Shown here: positions 56,774-64,000 of the stretch, piece by piece
Layout of the letters: each line of letters opens with the position of its first letter
How positions within the stretch are numbered: position 1 is the first letter of the stretch
Notes under the pieces: model-generated
Seen by the model: only the letters and a program-made list of their open reading frames with translations
The model's database searches: none
Told to the model about the DNA's origin: nothing
Program-made: the position numbers and the translations under genes
Assembly (NCBI RefSeq): GCF_025717555.1
Contig: NZ_JAJIRP010000001.1
Location: forward strand, 124,001 to 188,000
DNA length: 64,000 nt
Direction of reading: 5' to 3'
Source of the DNA: Paucibacter sp. B2R-40
GTDB taxonomy: Bacteria > Pseudomonadota > Gammaproteobacteria > Burkholderiales > Burkholderiaceae_C

Positions 56774-57579
56774 AAATTCTGATCGTCGATGATGAACCGC
56801 CAGCGCGCGCAAAGCTGCGGCGGCTGCTGACGGCCATGCCCGATATCGAAGTGGTCGGCGAAGCCGGCGATGCAGACGAGGCCTTGGCTTTGCTGCCAAA
56901 CCTGCAGGTCGATGCCGCCTTGCTGGACATTCAAATGCCCGGCATCAGCGGCCTGGAACTGGCGCTGGCGCTACCGTCGCAGCTGCTGTGCGTGTTCTGC
57001 ACCGCCTTTGATCAATACGCGGTCAGGGCCTTCGAGCTGAACGCGGTGGACTATCTGCTCAAGCCCTTCAGCGCCGAGCGCTTGGCCGAGACGGTGCAGC
57101 GCTTGCGCCTGCGCATGGCCCAAACAAGGGCTGGAGCCAAGCCGCGCTTGGCCCTGCTCAGCGCCCTGCAAGATATGCAACCGGTGGCAGGTCATTGGTT
57201 GGTGGCGGCGCGTGCCGCTACAGGCCCAGGTCTGATCAAGCTCGCGCTGGCCGAGGTCGAGTGGGTGGCCGCCGCCGACAACTACATCGAGCTGCACACC
57301 GCCAGCGCCAGCCATCTGGACCGCCACACCTTGGCCGATTTTCTGGCGCATCCGCTCACGCAGGGTCAATTCTTGCGCGTGCATCGTTCGCATGCGGTCA
57401 ACCCGCAGCATATCCAGGCACTGGCTACGCTGCCTCGCGGCGAGGCCGAGCTGACGCTCAGTTCAGGGGCAAAGTTGCGCGTGTCGCGCGGCTTTAGAAC
57501 GGCGCTTGACCGCGATCCTCCCGAACGCCAAATCCCGCCCGCGCCAGCAAATTTTTCGGACCAAGGGCCGAAAGCCTGA
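56770..57579 (+). CDS. LytTR-family response regulator
   Basis: The 269-residue protein has a receiver domain (ILIVDDEPPARAKLRRLL; Asp in AALLDIQMPG at about 54; Lys in DYLLKPFS) and a C-terminal LytTR DNA-binding domain (VEWVAAADNYIELHT, DHLDRHTLADFL-like segment, FLRVHRSHAVNP, LSSGAKLRVSRGF). It controls transcription under the kinase that precedes it with a 4-bp overlap. It may sense a metabolite connected with the CoA-transferase, though no direct evidence exists. Confidence 0.92.
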   Translation: MKILIVDDEPPARAKLRRLLTAMPDIEVVGEAGDADEALALLPNLQVDAALLDIQMPGISGLELALALPSQLLCVFCTAFDQYAVRAFELNAVDYLLKPFSAERLAETVQRLRLRMAQTRAGAKPRLALLSALQDMQPVAGHWLVAARAATGPGLIKLALAEVEWVAAADNYIELHTASASHLDRHTLADFLAHPLTQGQFLRVHRSHAVNPQHIQALATLPRGEAELTLSSGAKLRVSRGFRTALDRDPPERQIPPAPANFSDQGPKA

Positions 57580-57631
57580 TAATCGCGGCCCCGTCACCGG
57601 GATTTTCTTATTTGCACCCACTGGATATCTG

Positions 57632-57913
57632 ATGAACAAAAGCGAACTGATCGAAAGCATTGCCACCAAGACTGGCGCCACCCGTGCTGCCGCAACGGCC
57701 AGTTTGGACGCTGCGCTGAGCGCTATCACCGAAGCGCTGGCCGCTGGTGACTCGGTTGCCATCCTCGGCTTCGGCAATTTCAAGGTCAGCGAGCGCGCTG
57801 CCCGCACCGGCAAGAACCCCGCCACCGGCGAGGCGCTGGAAATCGCCGCCGCGACCGTTGCCAAGTTCACACCCGGCAAAGCCCTCAAGGACGCCGTGAA
57901 CGCCAAGAAGTAA
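57632..57913 (+). CDS. HU-family DNA-binding protein
   Basis: The 93-residue protein is a complete HU/IHF fold: MNKSELIESIATKTGAT, the beta arm with GFGNFKVSERAARTGKNPATGE and the C-terminal FTPGKALKDAVN. HU bends and compacts DNA as a dimer in the nucleoid. The ATG at 57632 gives the family N terminus. A terminator follows it. Confidence 0.95.
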   Translation: MNKSELIESIATKTGATRAAATASLDAALSAITEALAAGDSVAILGFGNFKVSERAARTGKNPATGEALEIAAATVAKFTPGKALKDAVNAKK

Positions 57914-57935
57914 ACCGCAACAGCTGCGGTCAATG

Positions 57936-57968
57936 GGCGCCGTCCGCGTGACGAGCGCCTATTTTTTT
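57936..57968 (+). terminator. Intrinsic terminator of the HU gene
   Basis: GGCGC (57936-57940) pairs with GCGCC (57955-57959) and is followed by TA and seven T. A second small hairpin (ACCGCA/TGCGGT, 57914-57930) directly follows the stop codon. Confidence 0.65.
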
Positions 57969-58681
57969 GCCTGCAGCAAGGCCTTCGCCGCTTCGATGCG
58001 CAGCGCCAGGGCGACCGATTCATCATTCATGACCTTGAGCAAAAAGCGCTCGGGGCCAAGGCCCGGCTCTTTGTGTCCTGTACTGGCGGTGCTGGCTGCA
58101 CTGCCTGCGCTGGCCACGGCAGCCGCCGGGCCGGGCGCGGCACCGAGCCGCGCCATTGCGGCGCTGAAATCTGCGCGCTGGATGCTGTCCAAACGGCTCA
58201 GCAGGTCCGCTTGTCCCTCCCGGCTGGGCGCGATGTCCAGCCAAGGCTCGGCGGAGAACACGGGTGCAAGGTCGGGAGCCACGAAGGCCGACCAATGGTC
58301 TTGTTGTTCATCGATCTGCCGTGGCGGCAAGGCCGCACTGTCGGGCGTCGAGATCACGACGCGGGCCTTGTCCACATCGTCCAGGTAGCGCAGCCGCAAG
58401 GCTTCGGCAAAAGCCAGTGCCTGCCGGTGCGGCTGTGGCTCGGCAAACGAAAAACAAAGCAAATAGCCCTCTACGCCCGAGACGGCAATCGCCGGCGCCG
58501 GCAAGGCCAGATCGGCCTGTGCGCCGCGCCAAACGCGTGCCATCAGCGTCCAGTCGGCCGGCCCAGCCAAGGCCAGCACGACGATGCGCACCTGATCGGA
58601 GACCGTCTCCAGGTCTTGCTCCAGGGGCGAGGCCGTCTGCGGGTCGTAGAGTCGTTGCAGCTCGGTTTGGAGTCGGGTCAT
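57959..58681 (-). CDS. Conserved hypothetical protein, no recognised domain
   Basis: The 240-residue protein has no signal or membrane helix. It contains an N-terminal alpha/beta part (about 1-155, with [20 protein letters not shown] and [10 protein letters not shown]), an Ala/Gly/Ser linker (about 180-205) and a C-terminal helical end ([25 protein letters not shown]). I do not recognise a family. It is leftward, between HU and the chemotaxis receptor, and its stop codon lies within the HU terminator. Confidence 0.7.
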   Translation of the reverse strand: MTRLQTELQRLYDPQTASPLEQDLETVSDQVRIVVLALAGPADWTLMARVWRGAQADLALPAPAIAVSGVEGYLLCFSFAEPQPHRQALAFAEALRLRYLDDVDKARVVISTPDSAALPPRQIDEQQDHWSAFVAPDLAPVFSAEPWLDIAPSREGQADLLSRLDSIQRADFSAAMARLGAAPGPAAAVASAGSAASTASTGHKEPGLGPERFLLKVMNDESVALALRIEAAKALLQAKK

Positions 58682-58913
58682 GGGAGCTAGAAAAAGTCGG
58701 GCGCTTCGAAATGCGGACTCTACTCGACGCTGGCCACTTCGCTTACGGCCCGGCCAAGGTCACGGTCCGAAAAGCGCCACAAACCAGGCTCTTCTTGGTT
58801 TCGGCTCTGGCCCTGCCAGCCCCATACTTGAAGCCTTCGACGCTCACGCAAGCCTGCGTGCCGCGCCTGCATGGTCGTGTTGTGCTTGCGCCTCTCATCC
58901 CAAGGAAATTCCG

Positions 58914-60479
58914 ATGTTCAAACAGCTCGCCGTGAAGGCCCAACTGACTTTGGGGTTTGGCTTGGTCGTCGGGCTGTTCGTTGTGGCGCTGCTGGGCGCC
59001 GGGCTGATGGTGTCGACGCTATCCGATGGCATCCACACTATCAGCGAGAAGTCGCTGCCGCGCGCCTTGATGGTGGACGAGATGAATCTCGCCCGCTCGG
59101 ATGTGCAGCAGTTCTTGACCGATGTGGCCGCCACCCATGACGAGGCCGGCTACAAGGATGCGGACAACTCGGCGCAGCTGTTTCGCAAGAACGTGGCCGA
59201 GTTTCGCCGCCAGTTCCTCGCCGAGAAAGATACCGCCAAGCTGCAGGAGTTGGAGACCTTGAGCGCCAGTTTCGAGACCTTTGCCAGCGGCGGCAAGCTG
59301 ATGGCGCAGGCCTATCTGAGCCAAGGCATGGAGGCCGGCAATCTATTGATGAAGGGCTCGCCCGACAAACCCGGCTTCGACAAGCTCAGCGAGGCACTGG
59401 GTGAGCGGCTGGAGAAGTTTCGCGCTGCCGAGGTCGAAGCGGCCCGGGCCAGTGCCAACCAGGCCGACCAACTCAGCCAAAGGATTCGCATGTTGCTGCT
59501 GGTCGGTGGTCTGGTGGCCGCAGTCGCGGCGATCGTCATCAGCTCGCTGATCGTGCGCTTGCTGCTGCGCCAACTGGGCGGTGAGCCACGCATCGCGGTG
59601 CGCTTAGCGCAAAGCGTGGGTGCGGGCGATTTGCGCAGCGAGATCGTGCTTGAGGCCGGCGACAACAGCAGCCTGTTGGCGCAACTCAAGACCATGCAAG
59701 TTGGCCTGGTCGCTGTCGTTGCAACGGTTCGCCGGGAGTCGGCCGGCGTGGCCGACGCCAGCGTCGAGATTTCCGACGGCAATAACGAGATGTCTGACCG
59801 CACGGTCAGCCACGCCAATGCCTTGGAAGAAGCGGCCGCTTCGATGGATCAGCTGAACGTCACCGTCAAACAAAATGTCGACGGTGCCCGCGAGGCACAA
59901 GCGCTGGCGTCCTCCGCCAGCAAGGTGGCCGAGCGCGGCGGCGAGTTGGTGTCGCAGTTTGTCGGCACCATGCAGGGCATCAACGAAGCCTCGCGCAAGA
60001 TCGGCGACATCATCGGCGTGATCGACAGCATCGCCTTTCAGACCAATATTCTGGCGCTGAATGCCGCCGTAGAAGCGGCCCGGGCCGGTGAGCAGGGGCG
60101 CGGTTTTGCGGTGGTGGCCAGCGAGGTGCGCTCCTTGGCCGGCCGCTCGGCCGAGGCCGCGCGGGAGATCAAATCACTGATCAACACCAGCGTCGAGCGG
60201 GTCGAGCAGGGCTCGTCCCTGGTGGATCAAGCCGCTGCCACGATGAGCGAGGTGGTGCACAGCATCCAGGCGGTGTCCAGCATCATGACCAATATCAACA
60301 GCGCCAGCGCCGAGCAAAGCGGCAGCGTGGCGCAAATGACCGCCGCTATCCACCATATGGAGAACGTGACGCAGCAAAATGTCGCCATGGTCGAGGAGAT
60401 GGCGGCTTCGGCCACCACCTTGAGAGCCAAGGCGCAAGAACTGTTTCAAACCGTGCAGGGCTTCAAGCTGGCCGAGTAG
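58914..60479 (+). CDS. Methyl-accepting chemotaxis protein
   Basis: The 521-residue receptor has a membrane helix (about 13-35), a periplasmic four-helix ligand domain (about 36-190), a second membrane helix (about 190-210), HAMP and the signalling hairpin with [32 protein letters not shown] as its highly conserved core. It lacks a C-terminal CheR-tethering pentapeptide. Ligand unknown. The ATG at 58914 has AAGGA upstream; the longer frame is not used. Confidence 0.94.
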   Translation: MFKQLAVKAQLTLGFGLVVGLFVVALLGAGLMVSTLSDGIHTISEKSLPRALMVDEMNLARSDVQQFLTDVAATHDEAGYKDADNSAQLFRKNVAEFRRQFLAEKDTAKLQELETLSASFETFASGGKLMAQAYLSQGMEAGNLLMKGSPDKPGFDKLSEALGERLEKFRAAEVEAARASANQADQLSQRIRMLLLVGGLVAAVAAIVISSLIVRLLLRQLGGEPRIAVRLAQSVGAGDLRSEIVLEAGDNSSLLAQLKTMQVGLVAVVATVRRESAGVADASVEISDGNNEMSDRTVSHANALEEAAASMDQLNVTVKQNVDGAREAQALASSASKVAERGGELVSQFVGTMQGINEASRKIGDIIGVIDSIAFQTNILALNAAVEAARAGEQGRGFAVVASEVRSLAGRSAEAAREIKSLINTSVERVEQGSSLVDQAAATMSEVVHSIQAVSSIMTNINSASAEQSGSVAQMTAAIHHMENVTQQNVAMVEEMAASATTLRAKAQELFQTVQGFKLAE

Positions 60480-60534
60480 GCGCTTTTCACGCACTGGCCT
60501 TGGCCCATGGCGGTCTCGGGCCATACTGCAGGCC

Positions 60535-61434
60535 ATGCATTCGACCCACTCGCCGCAGCCTGCGCATCCCCAACTCCAACAACTCTACCCGCTGCTCTTT
60601 GTCGGGCTCTGGAGCACCGGCTTTATCGGCGCCAAATTTGGCCTGCCAGATGCCGAGCCGCTGAGCTTTTTAAGTCTGCGCTATGCCATCGTGCTGGGCT
60701 TGATGGGAGCTGTGGCCTGGCTCAGCAAAGCGCCTTGGCCGAGTCGCAGGAAGGACTATCTGCATATTGGCGTCTCCGGCCTGCTGGTCCACGGTCTGTA
60801 CCTGGGAGGCGTGTTCATTGCGATTGGCCATGGCCTGCCAGCCGGCATCACCGCGCTGGTGGTGGGCTTGCAGCCGCTGTTGACGGCGCTCGGTGCCGGT
60901 GCCTTCCTGGGTGAGCGGGTCCGGCCGCGCCAGTGGCTGGGCTTGGCTTTTGGTTTTACCGGCGTCGGCCTGGTGGTGGCCCACAAACTCGCGGCCAACG
61001 CCGGCGGGACCTTGCTGCTGGCGCAATTGGCACCTGCGCTGCTGGCCTTGTTGGGCATCACCGCCGGCACGCTCTATCAAAAGCGCTTTTGCCCGGCCTT
61101 CGACTTGCGCAGTGGTTCGGTAATTCAGTTTCTGCCCTGTCTGGCGCTGACCCTGCTCGCCGCGAGCCTGAGCGAAACCATGCAGGTGCGCTGGACGATG
61201 CAGTTCGCTTTTGCACTCGGCTGGCTGGTCTTGGTCTTGTCGCTGGGTGCGGTGAGCTTGCTGAATCTATTGATACGGCGTGGCAGCGCGGTCAATGTGG
61301 CCAGCTTGTTCTACCTGGTGCCGCCCACCACGGCGCTGTTCGCCTGGGCGATATTCGGTGAAACACTGACCGCTCTGGCGCTGCTGGGCATGGGTTTGGC
61401 CATGTTTGGGGTCTGGTTGGCACGGCGCCCATGA
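60535..61434 (+). CDS. EamA-family drug/metabolite transporter
   Basis: The 299-residue protein has ten hydrophobic helices in two homologous EamA halves (about 15-150 and 155-299), with GLWSTGFIGAKFGL near the start and ALVVGLQPLLTALGAGAFLGERV and YLVPPTTALFAWAIFGETL at the half ends, as in the family. It likely exports amino acids or other metabolites. A perfect terminator hairpin follows. Confidence 0.9.
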   Translation: MHSTHSPQPAHPQLQQLYPLLFVGLWSTGFIGAKFGLPDAEPLSFLSLRYAIVLGLMGAVAWLSKAPWPSRRKDYLHIGVSGLLVHGLYLGGVFIAIGHGLPAGITALVVGLQPLLTALGAGAFLGERVRPRQWLGLAFGFTGVGLVVAHKLAANAGGTLLLAQLAPALLALLGITAGTLYQKRFCPAFDLRSGSVIQFLPCLALTLLAASLSETMQVRWTMQFAFALGWLVLVLSLGAVSLLNLLIRRGSAVNVASLFYLVPPTTALFAWAIFGETLTALALLGMGLAMFGVWLARRP

Positions 61435-61436
61435 AA

Positions 61437-61460
61437 AAAGCGACGCTGAGGCGTCGCTTT
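61437..61460. terminator. Bidirectional terminator hairpin
   Basis: AAAGCGACGC and GCGTCGCTTT are perfect complements around a 4-nt loop, with A-rich and T-rich flanks. It lies between the ends of the EamA gene and the leftward PEP-CTERM gene. Confidence 0.8.
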
Positions 61461-61511
61461 CTTTGATCTCAAAACCCGCGGGCCGATGTGGCCTGCGCTG
61501 TTCGAGCTGGC

Positions 61512-62015
61512 TTAAACCGCTGAGCGGCGACGGGCCACGAAGCCAACGGCACACAAACCAGCCAAGAGCAGCGCGTAGGTTGTGGGCTCAGGAACGGCAG
61601 TGACATCGGCCGCGAAAACATAGTTTGTGTTGTTGCGGTTGGCCACGCCAGTCACGGTCAGGCTGTAGTTGCCGGCGCCCAAGTTGGAGCCAAACGACAA
61701 CACTTGTGAGGTGCTGTTGCTGAAAAGTTCCAGCGCTGTGGGGGCGCCGATTGAGCCGCCGGAGATAGTTGCGGCGAAGGAGGTGATGGCACCGACAGAG
61801 GTCGAGAAGGTGCGGCTCAACAGCGTGGACACATCGTTCTCACCAGTCAGGCTGAATTTCCAAGTGTCGTCGATGCTGGCATTTTTGCTGAATGTGCTGG
61901 ACACAAACAAGGCGCCGTCTGCTGTGATGTCACCCAGTTCGTAGACATTGCCTGCGGCAGCGAAACCGGCGGAAGTGGCCAAGACGGCAGCGAGAGCGAT
62001 TGATTTGATTTTCAT
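61512..62015 (-). CDS. Small PEP-CTERM sorted protein
   Basis: The 167-residue protein has a signal peptide (SIALAAVLATSAGFAAA), a beta-sandwich-like middle (IDDTWKFSLTGENDVS, then GNYSLTVTGVANRNNTNY) and the sorting signal VPEPTTYALLLAGLCAVGFVARRRS. The middle resembles the FxDxF subgroup of PEP-CTERM proteins. It is the fifth such protein in the window. I chose the ATG at 62015. Confidence 0.88.
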   Translation of the reverse strand: MKIKSIALAAVLATSAGFAAAGNVYELGDITADGALFVSSTFSKNASIDDTWKFSLTGENDVSTLLSRTFSTSVGAITSFAATISGGSIGAPTALELFSNSTSQVLSFGSNLGAGNYSLTVTGVANRNNTNYVFAADVTAVPEPTTYALLLAGLCAVGFVARRRSAV

Positions 62016-62410
62016 GGGGTCCCTATTTAGGTGGGTCAGAAGCTTTGTCAGTCCCACCGAAAGTCCTCCCGATGGCCTGAGCGCCAGTCTAGAGAATTCA
62101 ACTGGCTTCAAAAACCCCGCGTTCCGAGGGGCAGCAAGCCTGCTTCGTGAACTTCATCACGAAAATGGTGGGCACTTGCGTGGCTGGCCGCGCTCTCTTC
62201 CGTCAACAACAGCGCGATCAACAACAAGATGGTCCATACCGGCCCGCCAGGTGACCAGGCCACTCCCTCGAAACAGGGCGCCACCCACATCTGGCTGCGC
62301 AGGCCCAGGCGGCAGCAGGCTGGCGGGGTGCCAGAAACATATAGGCCTGTGCACCAGCAGCAGCGCCAAGGTGATGACGACATGCAGAAGGGGCATCACG
62401 GGGCCTGCGT
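62016..62410. other. Intergenic stretch, possible decayed gene
   Basis: Two short leftward frames in different registers (62108-62383 and 62157-62414) each contain one Leu-rich hydrophobic stretch (VVITLALLLVH and WTILLLIALLLT). They may be fragments of a small membrane protein with a frameshift, but the composition is not convincing, so I make no gene call. Confidence 0.3.
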
Positions 62411-63310
62411 TCAAAGCAAGTTCAGCGGCAGGCGCAGATAGGCCACACCGTTGGCATCCGGCGGCGGCAGGGCACCGGCGCGGATATTCACCTGCACAGA
62501 AGGTAAGATCAGATTTGGCATGGCCAAACCGGCATCGCGCTGGCGGCGCATGGCCACAAAGTCCTGCTCACTGACGCCGTCGCGGAGATGGATATTGCCG
62601 GCGCGTTGCTCGGCCACTGTCGTCTCCCAAGCGGCTGTGCGGCCCTCGGGTGGGTAGTCGTGGCACATATAGAGGCGTGTATTCGCGGGCAAAGTCAGCA
62701 GTGAGCGCACGCTCTTGTATAGCGCCTGGGCATTGCCACCGGGGAAGTCGCAACGAGCGCTGCCAACATCGGGCATGAACAAGGTGTCGCCGACGAACAC
62801 GGCCGCCGGCTCGCCGGCCCCGTCGACCTGGTACGCCATGCAAGCCGGCGTATGGCCGGGCACCGCCAGCGCGCTGGCTCGCAAGTCGCCGATCGCGAAT
62901 TGCTCACCGGGCTGGAACAAGTGGTCGAACTGGCTGCCATCGGGATGAAACTCGGGCTCCAGATTGAAAATGCCCTTGAACACCTGTTGCACATCGGTGA
63001 TGGCGGCGCCGATGGCGATCTTGCCGCCCAGCTTTTTACGCAAATAATGCGCCGCTGAAAGGTGGTCGGCATGGGCATGGGTCTCCAGAATCCATTGCAC
63101 GCTCAAGCGCTGCGCTTGGACAAAAGCGATCAGCTCATCCGCAGACTTTGTGCTGGTGCGGCCGGCCTTGGGGTCAAAGTCCAGCACCGAATCGATGATG
63201 GCGCAGTGGCCACCACCATGGTCATAGACCACATAGCTGATGGTCCAAGTCGCGGGATCAAAGAAGGCTTTGACTTGGCGCGAGGCACATGAGGCGGGCG
63301 TGTTCAACAT
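62411..63310 (-). CDS. blh: Blh-like persulfide dioxygenase (metallo-beta-lactamase fold)
   Basis: The 299-residue protein has the metal-binding motifs of ETHE1/Blh enzymes: THAHADHLSAAHYL, VPGHTPACMAYQV, FVGDTLFMPDVGSARCDF and YMCHDYPP. These enzymes oxidise glutathione persulfide to sulfite and detoxify sulfide. The neighbouring divergent BigR-type repressor and YeeE/YedE gene support this role. I chose the ATG at 63310, which has AAGGA 8 nt upstream; the GTG at 63331 is an alternative. No rhodanese domain is fused. Confidence 0.9.
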   Translation of the reverse strand: MLNTPASCASRQVKAFFDPATWTISYVVYDHGGGHCAIIDSVLDFDPKAGRTSTKSADELIAFVQAQRLSVQWILETHAHADHLSAAHYLRKKLGGKIAIGAAITDVQQVFKGIFNLEPEFHPDGSQFDHLFQPGEQFAIGDLRASALAVPGHTPACMAYQVDGAGEPAAVFVGDTLFMPDVGSARCDFPGGNAQALYKSVRSLLTLPANTRLYMCHDYPPEGRTAAWETTVAEQRAGNIHLRDGVSEQDFVAMRRQRDAGLAMPNLILPSVQVNIRAGALPPPDANGVAYLRLPLNLL

Positions 63311-63350
63311 AGCGAGTTCCTTGGTAGCCACAGTGGCTTTGCTTGATCAA

Positions 63351-63380
63351 ATAATAGTTTATTGACAAATATATTGTCAA
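63351..63380 (-). promoter_or_regulatory. Sigma-70 promoter of the blh gene
   Basis: Leftward TTGACA (63380-63375) and TATTAT (63356-63351) are 18 bp apart, leaving a 5' untranslated region of about 35 nt to the ATG at 63310. Confidence 0.7.
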
Positions 63381-63384
63381 TAAA
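63358..63384. promoter_or_regulatory. BigR-type operator, perfect 11-bp inverted repeat
   Basis: TTTATTGACAA (63358-63368) and TTGTCAATAAA (63374-63384) are exact complements separated by ATATA. The arms contain the -35 boxes of both divergent promoters, so a bound repressor would block both. A third half-site (TGTCAAT, 63390-63396) lies just right. This AT island is striking in a GC-rich genome. Confidence 0.85.
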
Positions 63385-63390
63385 TAAAAT
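63362..63390 (+). promoter_or_regulatory. Sigma-70 promoter of the bigR gene
   Basis: TTGACA (63362-63367) and TAAAAT (63385-63390) are exactly 17 bp apart, about 25-30 bp before the start point and 30 bp before the ATG at 63420. Confidence 0.75.
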
Positions 63391-63419
63391 GTCAATATCG
63401 AAAGTGAAGGAATGCCACG

Positions 63420-63764
63420 ATGTTGCTTGACCCCACCCCCTCTGACGGCGCCACTGCGGCCACGCCGCTTGATCTGGACATGCTGCGCATTTCGGCCGAT
63501 GCCGCTTGCCGGCTGATGAAGGTGATGTCCAACCCGGACCGGCTGTTGCTGCTGTGCCAGCTCAGCCAGGGCGAAAAGCGCGTCGGCGAGTTGGAAGAAT
63601 TGGTCGGTATTGCGCAGCCGACCTTGTCACAGCAGCTCGGCGTGCTACGCGAAGAAGGCTTGGTCAGCACCAGGCGCGAAGGTAAGAACATTTATTACTG
63701 CATAGACAGTCCGCAAGCCACGGCCGTGATGGGCGTTTTGTACGCGCTGTATTGCGGCAAGTGA
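63420..63764 (+). CDS. bigR: ArsR-family repressor of the BigR/SqrR type
   Basis: The 114-residue protein has the winged helix-turn-helix GIAQPTLSQQLGVLREEGLVSTRREGKNIYY. Two Cys, Cys46 in LLLLCQLSQGE and Cys112 in YALYCGK, lie at the positions of the persulfide/sulfide-sensing pair in BigR and SqrR; disulfide or tetrasulfide formation releases it from DNA. It should repress itself, blh and the following transporter. AAGGA precedes the ATG at 10 nt. Confidence 0.9.
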   Translation: MLLDPTPSDGATAATPLDLDMLRISADAACRLMKVMSNPDRLLLLCQLSQGEKRVGELEELVGIAQPTLSQQLGVLREEGLVSTRREGKNIYYCIDSPQATAVMGVLYALYCGK

Positions 63765-63793
63765 ACGCAACCTCATCAGGAGATAGAAACACC

Positions 63794-64000
63794 ATGCAGA
63801 TCGACTGGACGCACTTCACGCCCTGGGCCTCGCTGGCCGGCGGCATCTTGCTGGGCCTGGCTGCCAGCGCCTTTATTTTGCTCAATGGCCGCATCCTGGG
63901 CATCAGCGGCATCGTCGGCGGCCTGCTGCGCCCGCGCAGCGGTGACTCTGCTTGGCGCATCGCCTTTGTGCTGGGCATGCTGGCTGCGCCTGCGCTGTAC
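63794..64000 (+). CDS. YeeE/YedE (PmpA-like) sulfur transporter, partial at window end
   Basis: The visible 69 codons begin MQIDWTHFTPWASLAGG and contain two membrane helices with LLNGRILGISGIVGGLL, the start of the YeeE/YedE (DUF395) family. These proteins move thiosulfate or related sulfur compounds and are part of bigR/blh operons as PmpA/PmpB. The gene continues past the window. It starts 29 bp after the bigR stop. Confidence 0.85.
   Translation, partial: MQIDWTHFTPWASLAGGILLGLAASAFILLNGRILGISGIVGGLLRPRSGDSAWRIAFVLGMLAAPALY

Overview
The window looks like a chromosomal segment of a high-GC betaproteobacterium of the order Burkholderiales, probably near Roseateles, Paucibacter, Rubrivivax or Ideonella. 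This is inferred from the order rsmB - DUF4390 - NtrY-like kinase - short NtrX-like regulator, from the several PEP-CTERM sorted proteins, from the BLUF photoreceptor and from the codon use. No rRNA, CRISPR array or insertion sequence was seen.

Positions 1-14178 are accessory DNA, best read as a genomic island inserted at the 3' end of tRNA-Phe (14179-14254). It carries a small GIY-YIG protein, a large unusual tyrosine recombinase, a type I restriction-modification operon and a classical integrase beside the tRNA. The leftward operon reads DUF4258 protein, catalytically degenerate HsdM-like/target-recognition fusion, hsdM, hsdS, hsdR. The first two genes are not part of a textbook type I system and are the best candidate for something undescribed.

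Positions 14179-31624 are mostly core genome. In order they hold the leftward rsmB/DUF4390/NtrY/NtrX operon; folE and a BLUF protein; a periplasmic binding protein; queC-lemA; a MuiA-like DUF4139 protein; a lipoprotein; a C69 dipeptidase; a small Cys-motif membrane protein; and an ECF sigma factor translationally coupled to a Ser/Thr kinase.

Positions 31800-46235 are rich in exported proteins. Two very large repeat-containing PEP-CTERM proteins (915 and 1130 aa) share a nearly identical C-terminal quarter. They flank a hybrid histidine kinase, a LuxR-type regulator and an unrecognised Cys-rich secreted protein. A DUF2845 protein, proA, a smaller PEP-CTERM protein and a glycerophosphodiester phosphodiesterase with a PEP-CTERM anchor follow. 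The exosortase that would process these proteins is not in the window.

Positions 46375-62015 hold housekeeping and regulatory genes: GST, GrpB-like protein, ABC exporter plus esterase, DUF1161, panE, a membrane protein, an Omp85-family protein, a CoA-transferase coupled to a LytS/LytTR two-component pair, HU, a chemotaxis receptor, an EamA transporter and another PEP-CTERM protein.

The right end (62411-64000) is a persulfide/sulfide-response locus: a Blh-type persulfide dioxygenase diverges from a BigR-type ArsR repressor followed by a truncated YeeE/YedE transporter gene. A perfect 11-bp inverted repeat lies across both divergent promoters.
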